Part shown: in pieces, positions 53,791 through 62,209 of the stretch | Layout: the number at the start of each line of letters is the position of its first letter | How positions within the stretch are numbered: the stretch's first letter is position 1 | Assembly: GCF_014201615.1 (NCBI RefSeq) | Contig: NZ_JACHEU010000004.1 | Location: 186,001 to 250,000 of the forward strand | Reading direction: 5' to 3' | DNA length: 64,000 bases | Source of the DNA: Aquamicrobium lusatiense | Lineage (GTDB): Bacteria; Pseudomonadota; Alphaproteobacteria; Rhizobiales; Rhizobiaceae | Program-made: the position numbers and the translations under genes | Notes under the pieces: model-generated | Told to the model about the DNA's origin: nothing | Seen by the model: the letters and a program-made list of their open reading frames with translations, nothing else | Database searches by the model: none

Positions 53791-54758
53791 CACGCCACCC
53801 GGTCCGGTACGTCGCGACCTTCGAAGAAGGCGACGGCATTTTCCACCACCTTCATGCCCATCGCCACGCGCGTTTCCTCCGTCGCGCTGCCCAGATGCGG
53901 CAACAGCATCACGTTTTCCATGCGCCTGAGGGCTTCCGGAACAGCCGGCTCGCCATCGAACACATCGAGACCCGCACCGGCGATGGTGCCTGACTGAAGT
54001 GCCGCGATCAGCGCCTGCTGATCGACGACATCGCCGCGAGCGGTGTTGATGAGGAAGGCACCGCGCTTCATGGCAGCAAGGCGGCGGCCGTCCATGAGAT
54101 GCCTGTTTGCCGCGCCGCCCGGACAATGCAGCGAGACGAAATCGGCTTCTGCCAGAACGTCCTCGATCGTGGGCAATTGCCGCGCGGCCATGATGCGGGT
54201 TTCGTCGTCATCGACCTTCGAGCGGTTGTAGAACACCACATCCATGCCGAAGCCGAAATGGGCGCGCCGTGCGGTCGCCTTGCCGATCCGCCCCATGCCG
54301 ATGATGCCGATGGTCTTGCCAGACACCCGGCTGCCGATCATGTGGGTCGGCCGCCAGCCGGTCCAGTTGCCGGAACGCAATTCGCGCTCGCCTTCGCCGG
54401 CCCGGCGCGCCACGCCGAGCAGCAGTGTCATGGCGATGTCGGCGGTGCAGTCGGTCAGCACGCCCGGCGTGTTGGTGACGGTGATGCCCAGCCGGCGGGC
54501 CGCTTCGGTGTCGATGTGGCTGAAACCAACACCGAAATTGCCGAGAAGGCGCGTGCACGCCGTCCCCTCCGGGAAAGCGGCAGCCGGCAGGCTGTCGCTC
54601 ACCGTGGGCAGGATGGCGTCATATTCGGCGAAGGCGGTGCGCAGCTGGTCCTGCGTAAGCGGCACGTCGGATGTGTTGAAGGTGGTTTCGAATTGCTCCG
54701 AAAGAACCTTCTCGACAGTCGCCGGCCAGCGTCTGGTGACGATAATGCGTGGTTTCAT
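53790..54758 (-). CDS. hprA: D-2-hydroxyacid dehydrogenase, probable hydroxypyruvate/glyoxylate reductase
   Basis: A 322-residue NAD(P)-dependent reductase. The dinucleotide fold has IGIIGMGRIGKATARRA, and the catalytic residues are Arg in INTARGDVVDQQAL, Glu in DVFDGEPAVP and His in LLPHLGSATEETR. The substrate-side NFGVGFSHIDTEAARRLG matches glyoxylate/hydroxypyruvate reductases. It should reduce hydroxypyruvate to D-glycerate between the transaminase and glycerate kinase steps. The ATG at 54758 has only a weak site. The gene lies 38 bp after mtkB. Confidence 0.9.
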   Translation of the reverse strand: MKPRIIVTRRWPATVEKVLSEQFETTFNTSDVPLTQDQLRTAFAEYDAILPTVSDSLPAAAFPEGTACTRLLGNFGVGFSHIDTEAARRLGITVTNTPGVLTDCTADIAMTLLLGVARRAGEGERELRSGNWTGWRPTHMIGSRVSGKTIGIIGMGRIGKATARRAHFGFGMDVVFYNRSKVDDDETRIMAARQLPTIEDVLAEADFVSLHCPGGAANRHLMDGRRLAAMKRGAFLINTARGDVVDQQALIAALQSGTIAGAGLDVFDGEPAVPEALRRMENVMLLPHLGSATEETRVAMGMKVVENAVAFFEGRDVPDRVA

Positions 54759-54796
54759 CGTGTTGTCTGCCTCGATCGGAAAGGAAGAACCCGGGT

Positions 54797-55696
54797 TCAG
54801 GCGGCCTTCTGCTGGGCCTGAAGCACTTCCGAGACGACCGGGCCGAACGCCGCCGGCGTCGGCACGATGGTGACGCCTGCCTCGCGCAGGATCTCCACCT
54901 TTTCCTGCGCGGACTCGCCGAACGCGGAAATGATGGCGCCTGCATGGCCCATGCGCTTGCCCTTCGGGGCGGACAGGCCGGCAATGTACGCGATCAGGGG
55001 CTTGCGCATATTGTGCTTGGCCCATTCGGCGGCTTCCGCCTCCTGCGGTCCGCCGATCTCGCCGATCATCACCACCGCGTCGGTGTCCGGGTCCTCCTCG
55101 AACAGCTTGAGGATGTCGCGGAAGGACGAGCCGTTGATCGGATCGCCGCCGATGCCGACGCTGGTGGAGACGCCGATGCCGAGCGCCTTCATCTGCGATG
55201 CCGCCTCATAGCCCAGCGTTCCCGAGCGACCGACGATGCCGACGCGGCCGGGAAGGTAGATGTTGCCGGGCATGATGCCCATCATCGCTTGCCCGGGGGT
55301 GATGACGCCCGCGCAATTGGGGCCGACGAGGCGCATGCGGTCTTCAAAGCGGAAGCGCAGCATGAAGCGCTTCACCCGCGTCATGTCCTGCGAGGGAATG
55401 CCGTCGGTGATGCATACGCACAGCCTGATGCCGGCTTCGGCCGCCTCCATGATGGAGTCGGCGGCGAAGGGCGGCGGCACGAACACGATGCTCGCATCGG
55501 CGCCGGTTTCACGAACCGCGCCCCGCACGGTGTTGAAAACCGGCATGCCCTGATGGACCTGCCCGCCTTTGCCGGGCGTGACGCCACCCACGACATTGGT
55601 GCCGTAGCGCCGCATCTCGTCGGCGTGGAAGCTGCCGATCTTGCCGGTCAGGCCCTGCACGATCACGCGCGACCTGCGGTTCAACAGAATTGCCAT
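54797..55696 (-). CDS. mtkB: Malate-CoA ligase subunit alpha (malate thiokinase)
   Basis: A 299-residue protein homologous to succinyl-CoA synthetase alpha. It has the CoA-binding Rossmann part (VIVQGLTGKIGSFHADEM, then VFVPPPFAADSIMEA), the VGPNCAGVITPGQ and GIVGRSGTLGYE motifs, and the phospho-His251 in KGKRMGHAGAIISAFGE. Placement with malyl-CoA lyase identifies it as the malate-specific form rather than SucD. It pairs with MtkA to make malyl-CoA. It begins 12 bp after mtkA. Confidence 0.93.
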   Translation of the reverse strand: MAILLNRRSRVIVQGLTGKIGSFHADEMRRYGTNVVGGVTPGKGGQVHQGMPVFNTVRGAVRETGADASIVFVPPPFAADSIMEAAEAGIRLCVCITDGIPSQDMTRVKRFMLRFRFEDRMRLVGPNCAGVITPGQAMMGIMPGNIYLPGRVGIVGRSGTLGYEAASQMKALGIGVSTSVGIGGDPINGSSFRDILKLFEEDPDTDAVVMIGEIGGPQEAEAAEWAKHNMRKPLIAYIAGLSAPKGKRMGHAGAIISAFGESAQEKVEILREAGVTIVPTPAAFGPVVSEVLQAQQKAA

Positions 55697-55707
55697 CTCG
55701 TCCTCCC

Positions 55708-56898
55708 TCAGTTCGCTTTCTTGTTCTTCTTGGAAAAGGCGCGCATGGCCTCGACCGATCTTTCAGCGGCCTCGGCCAGCGTATCGGCGACGATCACGTC
55801 CTCGCCGGATTCCGCCAGTATCCTGCGGCCTTCCTCCACATTGGTGCCTGCCAGCCGCACCACCAGCGGCACCCCGACGCCGACTTCGCGGATGGCCTTG
55901 ATGACGCCTTCGGCAACCCAGTCGCAGCGGTTGATGCCGGCGAAGATGTTGACGAGGATGGTTTCGACATTGTTGTCGGCAAGCACGGCGCGGAACGCCT
56001 TTGCCACCCGCTCCGGCGAAGCGCCGCCGCCGATGTCGAGGAAGTTCGCCGGTTCCCCGCCGGCGATCTTGATCATGTCCATGGTGGCCATGGCCAGACC
56101 CGCACCGTTGATGATGCAGCCGATATTGCCGTCGAGCCCCACATAGGAGAGGCCGCGATCGCCGGCGAAGGTCTCGCGCGGATCCTCCTGCGACTTGTCA
56201 CGCAGTTCCGATATTTCGGGCCGGCGAAACAGGGCGTTCTCGTCGAAGGACATCTTGGCGTCGAGGGCGATCAGGTTGCCGTCGCCGGTCACCACCAGCG
56301 GATTGATCTCCAGCATGGAGGCGTCGAAGTCGCGGAATACGCGATAGCAGCCCATCAGCGTATCCACCGCCTTGCCGATCAGCCGGTTGTCGAGCCCCAG
56401 CCCGAAGGCGATCTCGCGCGCCTGGAACTGCTGCATGCCGACGCCTGGATCGACGATGGCGCGGATGATGGAATCCGGCTCCTTCTCGGCGATCTCCTCG
56501 ATCTCCATGCCGCCCGAGGCAGAACCCACGATCATGACGCGCTCTGATTTGCGATCAAGAACGATGCCGAGATAAAGCTCCTGTCGGATGTCGACCGTCT
56601 CCTCGATGTAGAGGCGGGAGACGAGCTTGCCTTTCGGCCCGGTCTGGGTGGTGGCGAGCTTGCGCCCCAGCAGGGATTCAGCGGCCTTCGCCACTTCGCC
56701 ATCGGAGTTGCAGATCTGTATGCCGCCTGCCTTGCCGCGTGCGCCGGAATGGATCTGCGCCTTGACCACCCATTTGCCGCCGCCGATCTCGCTGGCGCGA
56801 TAAGCGGCCTGCTCGGGGCTGTAGGCAAGGCCGCCGCGCGGGATCTGGACCGAATAGCGCGACAGCAGTTCCTTGGCCTGGTATTCGTGGATATCCAT
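55708..56898 (-). CDS. mtkA: Malate-CoA ligase subunit beta (malate thiokinase)
   Basis: A 396-residue ATP-grasp subunit homologous to SucC. It starts [20 protein letters not shown] and has [18 protein letters not shown], the [25 protein letters not shown] ligand region, and [25 protein letters not shown] with GGGASPERV. The genomic partners mtkB and mcl decide for malate rather than succinate. Start ATG has GGGAGG upstream. It follows the malyl-CoA lyase gene by 12 bp. Confidence 0.93.
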   Translation of the reverse strand: MDIHEYQAKELLSRYSVQIPRGGLAYSPEQAAYRASEIGGGKWVVKAQIHSGARGKAGGIQICNSDGEVAKAAESLLGRKLATTQTGPKGKLVSRLYIEETVDIRQELYLGIVLDRKSERVMIVGSASGGMEIEEIAEKEPDSIIRAIVDPGVGMQQFQAREIAFGLGLDNRLIGKAVDTLMGCYRVFRDFDASMLEINPLVVTGDGNLIALDAKMSFDENALFRRPEISELRDKSQEDPRETFAGDRGLSYVGLDGNIGCIINGAGLAMATMDMIKIAGGEPANFLDIGGGASPERVAKAFRAVLADNNVETILVNIFAGINRCDWVAEGVIKAIREVGVGVPLVVRLAGTNVEEGRRILAESGEDVIVADTLAEAAERSVEAMRAFSKKNKKAN

Positions 56899-56910
56899 CT
56901 TGAACCTCCC

Positions 56911-57861
56911 TCAGGCTGCCTGCGCAGCACGCTCTATGGCTTCGTGGACGACCAGCACGTTGCGGGCCATGCGCTCGGAAGCGGCGTCGATCATCTTGCC
57001 GTCCAGAGCCGCCGCACCCTTGCCCTGCTCTTCCGCCTCCTTCAGCGCCTCGATGATGCGGCGCGCGCGGGCCACCTCCTTGGCCGGCGGCGAGAAGACC
57101 TCGTTGGCAAGCTCGATCTGCGAGGGGTGGATGGCCCACTTGCCCTCGATGCCGAGGGCGGCCGCACGTCTGGCGGCGTCCAGATAGGCTTCAGGATCGG
57201 AGAAATCGCCGAACGGCCCGTCGACCGCCCGCAGCCCATAGGCCCGGCAGGCCACCGTCATGCGCGACAGCGCGAAATGCCACTGATCGCCCGGATAGTC
57301 GGGATTGAGGCCGCCGATGCTGACCGTGCGCGCCTTGCAGCTCGCCGCATAGTCGGCGACGCCGAAATGCATCGCCTCAAGCCGTCCGCCATAGGAGGCG
57401 ATCGCCTCGACGTTGGCCATGCCGAGCGCCGTCTCGATCAGCGCTTCCAGACCGACGCGGGTTTCAAAGCCCTTTGCCATCTCGATCTGGTTGACCAGCG
57501 CCTCGACCATGTAGAGGTCGGCCGGCACGCCGACCTTCGGCACCAGAATGGTGTCCAGACGGTCGCCCGCCTGCTCCATCACATCGACCACGTCGCGATA
57601 CATGTAGTGGGTATCGAGGCCGTTGATGCGGATCGAGATGGTCTTGCCGCGGGCGCGCCAGTCGATTTCGTTCAGCGCCCGGATGATGTTCTCGCGGGCC
57701 TTTTCCTTGTCCGGCGGGGCGACCGCGTCTTCCATGTCGAGGAAGACGTAGTCGGCGGCGCCCTCGGCGGCCTTGCGGATCATTTCCACGTTGGAGCCCG
57801 GAACGGCAAGCTCGCTGCGCTGTAGACGTGGTTTGCGAAGATGATGGAGGGTATGGCTCAT
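56911..57861 (-). CDS. mcl: Malyl-CoA lyase (HpcH/HpaI aldolase superfamily)
   Basis: A 316-residue CitE/HpcH-type lyase cleaving malyl-CoA into acetyl-CoA and glyoxylate, the last step of the serine cycle. Seen are RSELAVPGSNVEMIRKAAEG, DYVFLDMEDAVAPPDKEKAR with the metal-binding acids, SIRINGLDTHYMYRDVVDV with the CoA-side Arg, VGLEALIETALGMANVEAI, and GKWAIHPSQIELANEVFSP. The ATG at 57861 has GGGAGGC upstream. The longer open frame beyond it overlaps sgaA only. Confidence 0.94.
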   Translation of the reverse strand: MSHTLHHLRKPRLQRSELAVPGSNVEMIRKAAEGAADYVFLDMEDAVAPPDKEKARENIIRALNEIDWRARGKTISIRINGLDTHYMYRDVVDVMEQAGDRLDTILVPKVGVPADLYMVEALVNQIEMAKGFETRVGLEALIETALGMANVEAIASYGGRLEAMHFGVADYAASCKARTVSIGGLNPDYPGDQWHFALSRMTVACRAYGLRAVDGPFGDFSDPEAYLDAARRAAALGIEGKWAIHPSQIELANEVFSPPAKEVARARRIIEALKEAEEQGKGAAALDGKMIDAASERMARNVLVVHEAIERAAQAA

Positions 57862-57875
57862 GGCTGCTGCCTCCC

Positions 57876-59066
57876 TCAGGCCGCTTTGGCGACGGCGGGT
57901 TTGGCCGCCTGGCTGTAATATTCCACCGCAGCTCCAACGCCCGAGCCGGCCCTGATCTTCACGCCGCAGTCGAGCAGCGACATTTCCGTGGCCGCCAGCG
58001 CCGAGCACATCATCACTTCGTTGATCCAGCCGATATGGCCGATGCGGAACACCTTGCCGGCAACCTTGTTGAGGCCGACGCCCAGCGACGTCTGATAACC
58101 CTGATAGGCCCGGCGCACGATGTCGGCGCTGTCGATGCCCTCCGGCACGTAGATCGCGCTCACCGTATCGGAGTTCCATTTTTCTTCCTTGGCGCAGATC
58201 TGCAGGCCCCATGCGCTGACCGCAGCGCGCACGCCTTCGGCCAGCCGGTGGTGGCGCGCATAGACGTTGTCGAGGCCTTCATCGAGCAGCAGATCGAGAG
58301 CGGCGCGCATGCCGCGCAGGAGCTGAACCGCAGGCGTATAGGGGAAATAGCCGGTGTCGTTGGCCCGGATCATGTCTTCGAAGGAGAAATAGGTGCGGGG
58401 TTGCTTCGCCTGCTTGTTGGCGGCCAGCGCCTTCTGGCTGACGGACAGGAATGCGAGGCCCGGCGGCAGCATGAAGCCCTTCTGCGAACCGCTCACCGCG
58501 CAGTCGACGCCCCATTCCTCCTGCCGGAAATCGATCGAGGCGATCGACGACACGCCGTCGACGAAGAGCAGGGCAGGGTGCTTTGCCGCATCGAGCGCAG
58601 CGCGCACGGCCGCCACGTCGCTGGTGACGCCGGTCGTGGTCTCGTTGTGGGTGACGAACACCGCCTTGATGCGGTGTTCCTTGTCGGCTGCCAGCCGTTC
58701 CGCGTAGATCTCGACGGGAACGCCGGTGCCCCATTCGGCATCGATGACATCGACATCGAGACCGAAGCGCTGGGCCATGTCGACCCACAGCAGCGAGAAC
58801 TGGCCGAAACGCGACATCAGCACCCGGTCGCCGGGATTGAGCGTGTTGGCGATGGCTGCTTCCCATGCGCCGGTGCCGGAGGAGGGGAAGATGAAGGCGC
58901 GGCCCGTTTCATTGCGGTAGACCTTCATCAGGTCGGTGAAAAGGCCGTTGACGAGCAGCGGATAATCCAGCGCGCGCATGTCTTCCATCGGCATGTTCAT
59001 CGCCTGACGGACGGTTTCCGGCACGTTTGTCGGACCCGGAACAAAGAGATGAGTATAGCCAGCCAT
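57876..59066 (-). CDS. sgaA: Serine-glyoxylate aminotransferase
   Basis: A 396-residue class V PLP aminotransferase converting serine and glyoxylate into hydroxypyruvate and glycine. The start FVPGPTNVPETVRQAM, the MRALDYPLLVNGLFTDL block, PSSGTGAWEAAIAN, VDGVSSIASIDF and the PLP Lys196 in SGSQKGFMLPPGLAF define the family. It is the first gene of the sgaA-mcl-mtkA-mtkB-hprA-gckA operon, which runs with gaps of 38 bp or less and one overlap. The promoter lies in the region shared with the XRE-cupin regulator. Confidence 0.95.
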   Translation of the reverse strand: MAGYTHLFVPGPTNVPETVRQAMNMPMEDMRALDYPLLVNGLFTDLMKVYRNETGRAFIFPSSGTGAWEAAIANTLNPGDRVLMSRFGQFSLLWVDMAQRFGLDVDVIDAEWGTGVPVEIYAERLAADKEHRIKAVFVTHNETTTGVTSDVAAVRAALDAAKHPALLFVDGVSSIASIDFRQEEWGVDCAVSGSQKGFMLPPGLAFLSVSQKALAANKQAKQPRTYFSFEDMIRANDTGYFPYTPAVQLLRGMRAALDLLLDEGLDNVYARHHRLAEGVRAAVSAWGLQICAKEEKWNSDTVSAIYVPEGIDSADIVRRAYQGYQTSLGVGLNKVAGKVFRIGHIGWINEVMMCSALAATEMSLLDCGVKIRAGSGVGAAVEYYSQAAKPAVAKAA

Positions 59067-59389
59067 CAGAATTCCTCCCAGAAAATGCGGCGCAAGCGCC
59101 TGTTCGGCTTTCTGGAAGGATCAGGCGGGTGACGGAAGGTAACAACACCTGTCCAGATAGATTTGAGGGCCTTGAGGCGTTGGTAAGAACCTACTCATTC
59201 AGATGCTGAGATCGCCGATAGTATAGGCTGGACCTACCCGTTCATTATGCTTGGCAGCGGGCAGGGCGATTGCGGAAACAAAGACGAATGCGGGGCTGCG
59301 GCAAGCGCTGCACTAGGAATTATCGGCGTTTGCATGGTACTGGGATTAAACGTGACAGCATGATCGATGGCAACGGAGCATCCCACACG
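59067..59389. promoter_or_regulatory. Divergent region between sgaA and the XRE-cupin regulator
   Basis: No gene is seen. Two GTAGGT boxes (minus strand; ACCTAC at 59189-59194 and 59232-59237) occur 43 bp apart, near a TATACT hexamer on the minus strand that could be the sgaA -10 element. No strong palindrome was found. The region should hold the sgaA operon promoter and that of the regulator. Confidence 0.4.
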
Positions 59390-60115
59390 ATGGCGGAGAC
59401 AATGAAGCCGGCAAGGAAGACCCGGGCCAGCAAGGCTGCAAGCAAGGCCGAGCCAGCGAAAACTGTTCCCGAACTGCACCGGGTGGTGCCCCTGTCGCAG
59501 GACCCCCATTCCGTGCGCGATACGCGCGAAAATGTCCTTGAAGTCGCAATCGGGCATGAAGTGCGCACATTCCGCAAACAGTTCGGCATCACCGTGGCAG
59601 ATCTCGCGGCTGCGACCAACATTTCGCTGGGCATGCTCTCCAAGATCGAAAACGGCATCACCTCGCCGTCGCTCACCACGCTGCAGGCGCTGTCGCGGGC
59701 GCTGGGTGTGCCGCTGACGGCATTGTTCCGCCGTTTCGAGGAGGAGCGCAGCGCCGTCTTCATCAAGGCAGGCGAGGGCGTCGACGTCGAGCGCCGCGGT
59801 ACGCGCGCCGGCCACCAGTATACGCTGCTCGGCCATATCGGCGCCAATACGAGCGGCGTTGTCGTCGAGCCCTATCTGATCACGCTGGCGGAAGATTCCG
59901 ACGTCTTCCCTACGTTCCAGCATGAGGGCATGGAGTTCCTCTATATGCTGGAGGGCGAGGTCGTTTACCGGCATGGCAGCAAGCTGTTCCGCATGCTGCC
60001 CGGCGACAGCCTGTTCTTCGACGCCGATGCGCCGCATGGACCGGAAGAGCTGACAGAGCGTCCCATCCGCTATCTGTCGATCATCTCCTATCCGCAGGGC
60101 AGCCGTCGCAACTGA
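59390..60115 (+). CDS. XRE-cupin transcriptional regulator
   Basis: A 241-residue regulator. A Lys/Ala-rich N-terminal tail precedes an XRE helix-turn-helix (about 57-115: VRTFRKQFGITVADLAAATN, SLGMLSKIENGITSPSLTTLQALSRALGVPL). A C-terminal cupin barrel (about 160-235) reads EFLYMLEGEVVYRHGSKLFRMLPGDSLFFDADAPHGPEEL, with His and Glu positions able to bind a metal or ligand. ATG 59390 and ATG 59360 are both possible starts. It sits between the serine-cycle operon and the methylamine genes and is a plausible regulator of either. Confidence 0.88.
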   Translation: MAETMKPARKTRASKAASKAEPAKTVPELHRVVPLSQDPHSVRDTRENVLEVAIGHEVRTFRKQFGITVADLAAATNISLGMLSKIENGITSPSLTTLQALSRALGVPLTALFRRFEEERSAVFIKAGEGVDVERRGTRAGHQYTLLGHIGANTSGVVVEPYLITLAEDSDVFPTFQHEGMEFLYMLEGEVVYRHGSKLFRMLPGDSLFFDADAPHGPEELTERPIRYLSIISYPQGSRRN

Positions 60116-60419
60116 CGCCTCTGTCCGGCACCGTCTGAAGATATAGCGGCAATTTTCAGCCTCCGGTGATCCCGCTGATTGTCGGAGGCAATGCCATCTG
60201 CCGTGGGTGAAACCGCACGGCGGGCAACCTTTTCGTGTCGGTCACGCTACGACGTCCTGCCATCGCACGGTTTTGCGCTCGTTCGGGATGCCGCAAGGTC
60301 TTCATTGAACTACAGCCGGACGCACCCGCCACGGCGACCGTTTCCGGCCTCGCTATCCTCTTCCCGCGCAACGAAATACCCGAAAGCTTCCTGCCGGAAG
60401 CGCGCCATGCGCCTGCCCG
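60116..60419. other. Intergenic stretch after the XRE-cupin gene, no gene supported
   Basis: Apart from a 7-bp stem (GCCTCCG with CGGAGGC, 60159-60189) that may end the regulator transcript, nothing distinctive is seen. Short open frames here lack ribosome-binding sites and have shadow-like composition. Confidence 0.35.
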
Positions 60420-60436
60420 TCCCTGAAATTCAGGGA
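60420..60436. promoter_or_regulatory. 8-bp palindrome upstream of mgsA
   Basis: TCCCTGAAATTCAGGGA is perfectly symmetric around a central A. It lies about 60 bp upstream of the putative -35 element of mgsA, a location suiting an activator site. The XRE-cupin protein is the nearest candidate to bind it. Confidence 0.45.
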
Positions 60437-60493
60437 TCTGAAGGAGTGCTTTTCGGCGCCACTTTTCTTGTATGAAAAAAACATTCATCCCAG

Positions 60494-60522
60494 TTGAATT
60501 GCAGAAAATTGACTGCTATCGT
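60494..60522 (+). promoter_or_regulatory. Candidate promoter of the mgs operon
   Basis: TTGAAT (60494-60499), a 17-bp spacer and TATCGT (60517-60522) lie 38 bp upstream of the mgsA start, in an AT-rich stretch. The spacing is ideal and the hexamers are imperfect, which fits a regulated promoter. Confidence 0.45.
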
Positions 60523-60560
60523 CCTTCATCAGGAAAAGAACTTGCAAGAGGTGAACATCA

Positions 60561-61457
60561 ATGTGTGGCATCGTGGGGCTGTTTCTGAAGGATAAGTCAT
60601 TGGAGCCGCAACTCGGCGCCATGCTGTCGGAAATGCTGGTTCTGCTGACCGATCGCGGTCCGGACAGCGCCGGCATAGCAATTTACGGATCATCGGCTGC
60701 GGGGCATGGCAAGATCACCGTGCAGTCGCCTTCTCCGGAAGCTGATTTCGCCGGGCTCGACTCGGAAGTCGCGAAAGAAATCGGCGCTCCGGTGGCCATG
60801 ACGGTGAAGTCCACCCACGCGGTTCTGGAGCTTCCGGCCGACAAGCTTGAAGCTGCCCGTGAAGCCATCTCCACGCTTCGCCCGGACGCCCGCGTCATGG
60901 GTGTCGGCGAGTCCATCGAAATCTACAAGGAAGTCGGCCTTCCCGAAGAAGTCGCCAGGCGCTTCGACGTGTCGGGCATGTCGGGATCGCATGGCATCGG
61001 GCACACGCGCATGGCTACTGAATCGGCGGTGACCACGATGGGTGCGCACCCGTTCTCGACGGGCCCCGACCAGTGCCTGGTTCATAACGGTTCACTGTCC
61101 AACCACAACAACATGCGCCGCAAGCTTCGCCGCGAAGGCATGAAGTTCGAGACCGAGAACGACACCGAGGTTGCGGCGGCCTACCTGTCGCACCAGATCG
61201 CGACCGGCAAGGGTCTCGGCGAGGCGCTGGAATCGAGCCTGAACGATCTCGATGGGTTCTTCACCTTCGTGGTTGGAACCAAGAACGGCTTTGGCGTCGT
61301 GCGCGACCCGATCGCCTGCAAGCCGGCGGTCATGGCGGAAACTGATCAGTATGTCGCGTTCGGAAGCGAATACCGGGCCCTGGCGAACCTGCCGGGGGTT
61401 GAGCAGGCGAGGGTCTGGGAGCCCGAGCCATCCACCGTTTATTTCTGGGAGCATTGA
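60561..61457 (+). CDS. mgsA: N-methylglutamate synthase subunit A (class II glutamine amidotransferase domain, GlxB-like)
   Basis: A 298-residue Ntn-type amidotransferase. Met is followed directly by the nucleophile Cys2 (MCGIVGLFLKD). RGPDSAGIAIYG, GSHGIGHTRMATES, the HPFS site and LVHNGSLSNHNNMRRKL follow, as in PurF/GltB N-terminal domains. In the N-methylglutamate pathway MgsA with MgsB and MgsC converts gamma-glutamylmethylamide, or methylamine plus glutamate, into N-methylglutamate. It is split from the large glutamate synthase architecture. A ribosome-binding site AGAGGTG precedes it. It starts the mgsABC-gmaS operon. Confidence 0.92.
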   Translation: MCGIVGLFLKDKSLEPQLGAMLSEMLVLLTDRGPDSAGIAIYGSSAAGHGKITVQSPSPEADFAGLDSEVAKEIGAPVAMTVKSTHAVLELPADKLEAAREAISTLRPDARVMGVGESIEIYKEVGLPEEVARRFDVSGMSGSHGIGHTRMATESAVTTMGAHPFSTGPDQCLVHNGSLSNHNNMRRKLRREGMKFETENDTEVAAAYLSHQIATGKGLGEALESSLNDLDGFFTFVVGTKNGFGVVRDPIACKPAVMAETDQYVAFGSEYRALANLPGVEQARVWEPEPSTVYFWEH

Positions 61458-61461
61458 GGCG

Positions 61462-62199
61462 ATGGCTACATCCAACCTTGCCAAGGCGGTTACGCACGAA
61501 GACCAGCATGCGGCGAAAGTCTTTGATCTGTCCAAGACGACGCTGCGGGAGCTTAACCAGGCCCTTCACGACGCCTCCGAAGGTTCCAACCACACGAACT
61601 GGGAGATCATCAATCCCAAGGGCAGTCATGCCGTTGCGGTGGGTGTGGAGTTGCCGCTCCAGATCGATGTGCGCGGCAGCGTCGGCTACTATTGCGCCGG
61701 CATGAACCAGAACAGCACGATCACCGTGCATGGCTCCGCCGGTCCCGGCGTCGCCGAAAACATGATGTCCGGCACCGTCGTGGTGAAGGGCGACGCCTCG
61801 CAATATGCCGGTGCCACCGGCCGGGGCGGGCTGCTGGTGATCGAGGGAAATGCCTCGTCGCGCTGCGGTATTTCGATGAAGGGCATCGACATCGTCGTGC
61901 GCGGCAATGTCGGCCACATGTCGGCCTTCATGGCGCAGTCCGGCAATCTCGTCATCATGGGCGATGCCGGCGATGCGCTCGGCGACTCCATCTATGAGGC
62001 CCGCCTGTTCGTGCGCGGCAGCGTGAAGAGCCTCGGTGCCGACTGCATCGAGAAGGAGATGCGCCCCGAGCACATCGAAATTCTGCAAGGGTTGCTCGAT
62101 CGTGCCGGTGTCACTGACGCGAAGCCGCAGGATTTCAAGCGCTACGGTTCGGCCCGCACCCTGTACAACTTCAACATCGACAACGCCGACGCGTATTGA
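61462..62199 (+). CDS. mgsB: N-methylglutamate synthase subunit B (glutamate synthase alpha C-terminal domain, GlxC-like)
   Basis: A 245-residue protein matching the right-handed beta-helix GXGXG domain at the C-terminus of large glutamate synthases. Repeating Gly-rich turns are visible: VRGSVGYYCAGMNQNSTITVHG, GVAENMMSGTVVVKGDASQYAGATGRGGLLVIEG, then NVGHMSAFMAQSGNLVIMGDAGDALGDS. It has a structural role linking the amidotransferase to the FMN subunit. It begins 4 bp after mgsA. Confidence 0.93.
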   Translation: MATSNLAKAVTHEDQHAAKVFDLSKTTLRELNQALHDASEGSNHTNWEIINPKGSHAVAVGVELPLQIDVRGSVGYYCAGMNQNSTITVHGSAGPGVAENMMSGTVVVKGDASQYAGATGRGGLLVIEGNASSRCGISMKGIDIVVRGNVGHMSAFMAQSGNLVIMGDAGDALGDSIYEARLFVRGSVKSLGADCIEKEMRPEHIEILQGLLDRAGVTDAKPQDFKRYGSARTLYNFNIDNADAY

Positions 62200-62209
62200 G
62201 AGGCCGGAA

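Noticed and set aside
60179..60475. A 98-aa open frame between the XRE-cupin and mgsA genes
   Set aside because: It lacks a ribosome-binding site and a domain, and it crosses the 17-bp palindrome upstream of mgsA.
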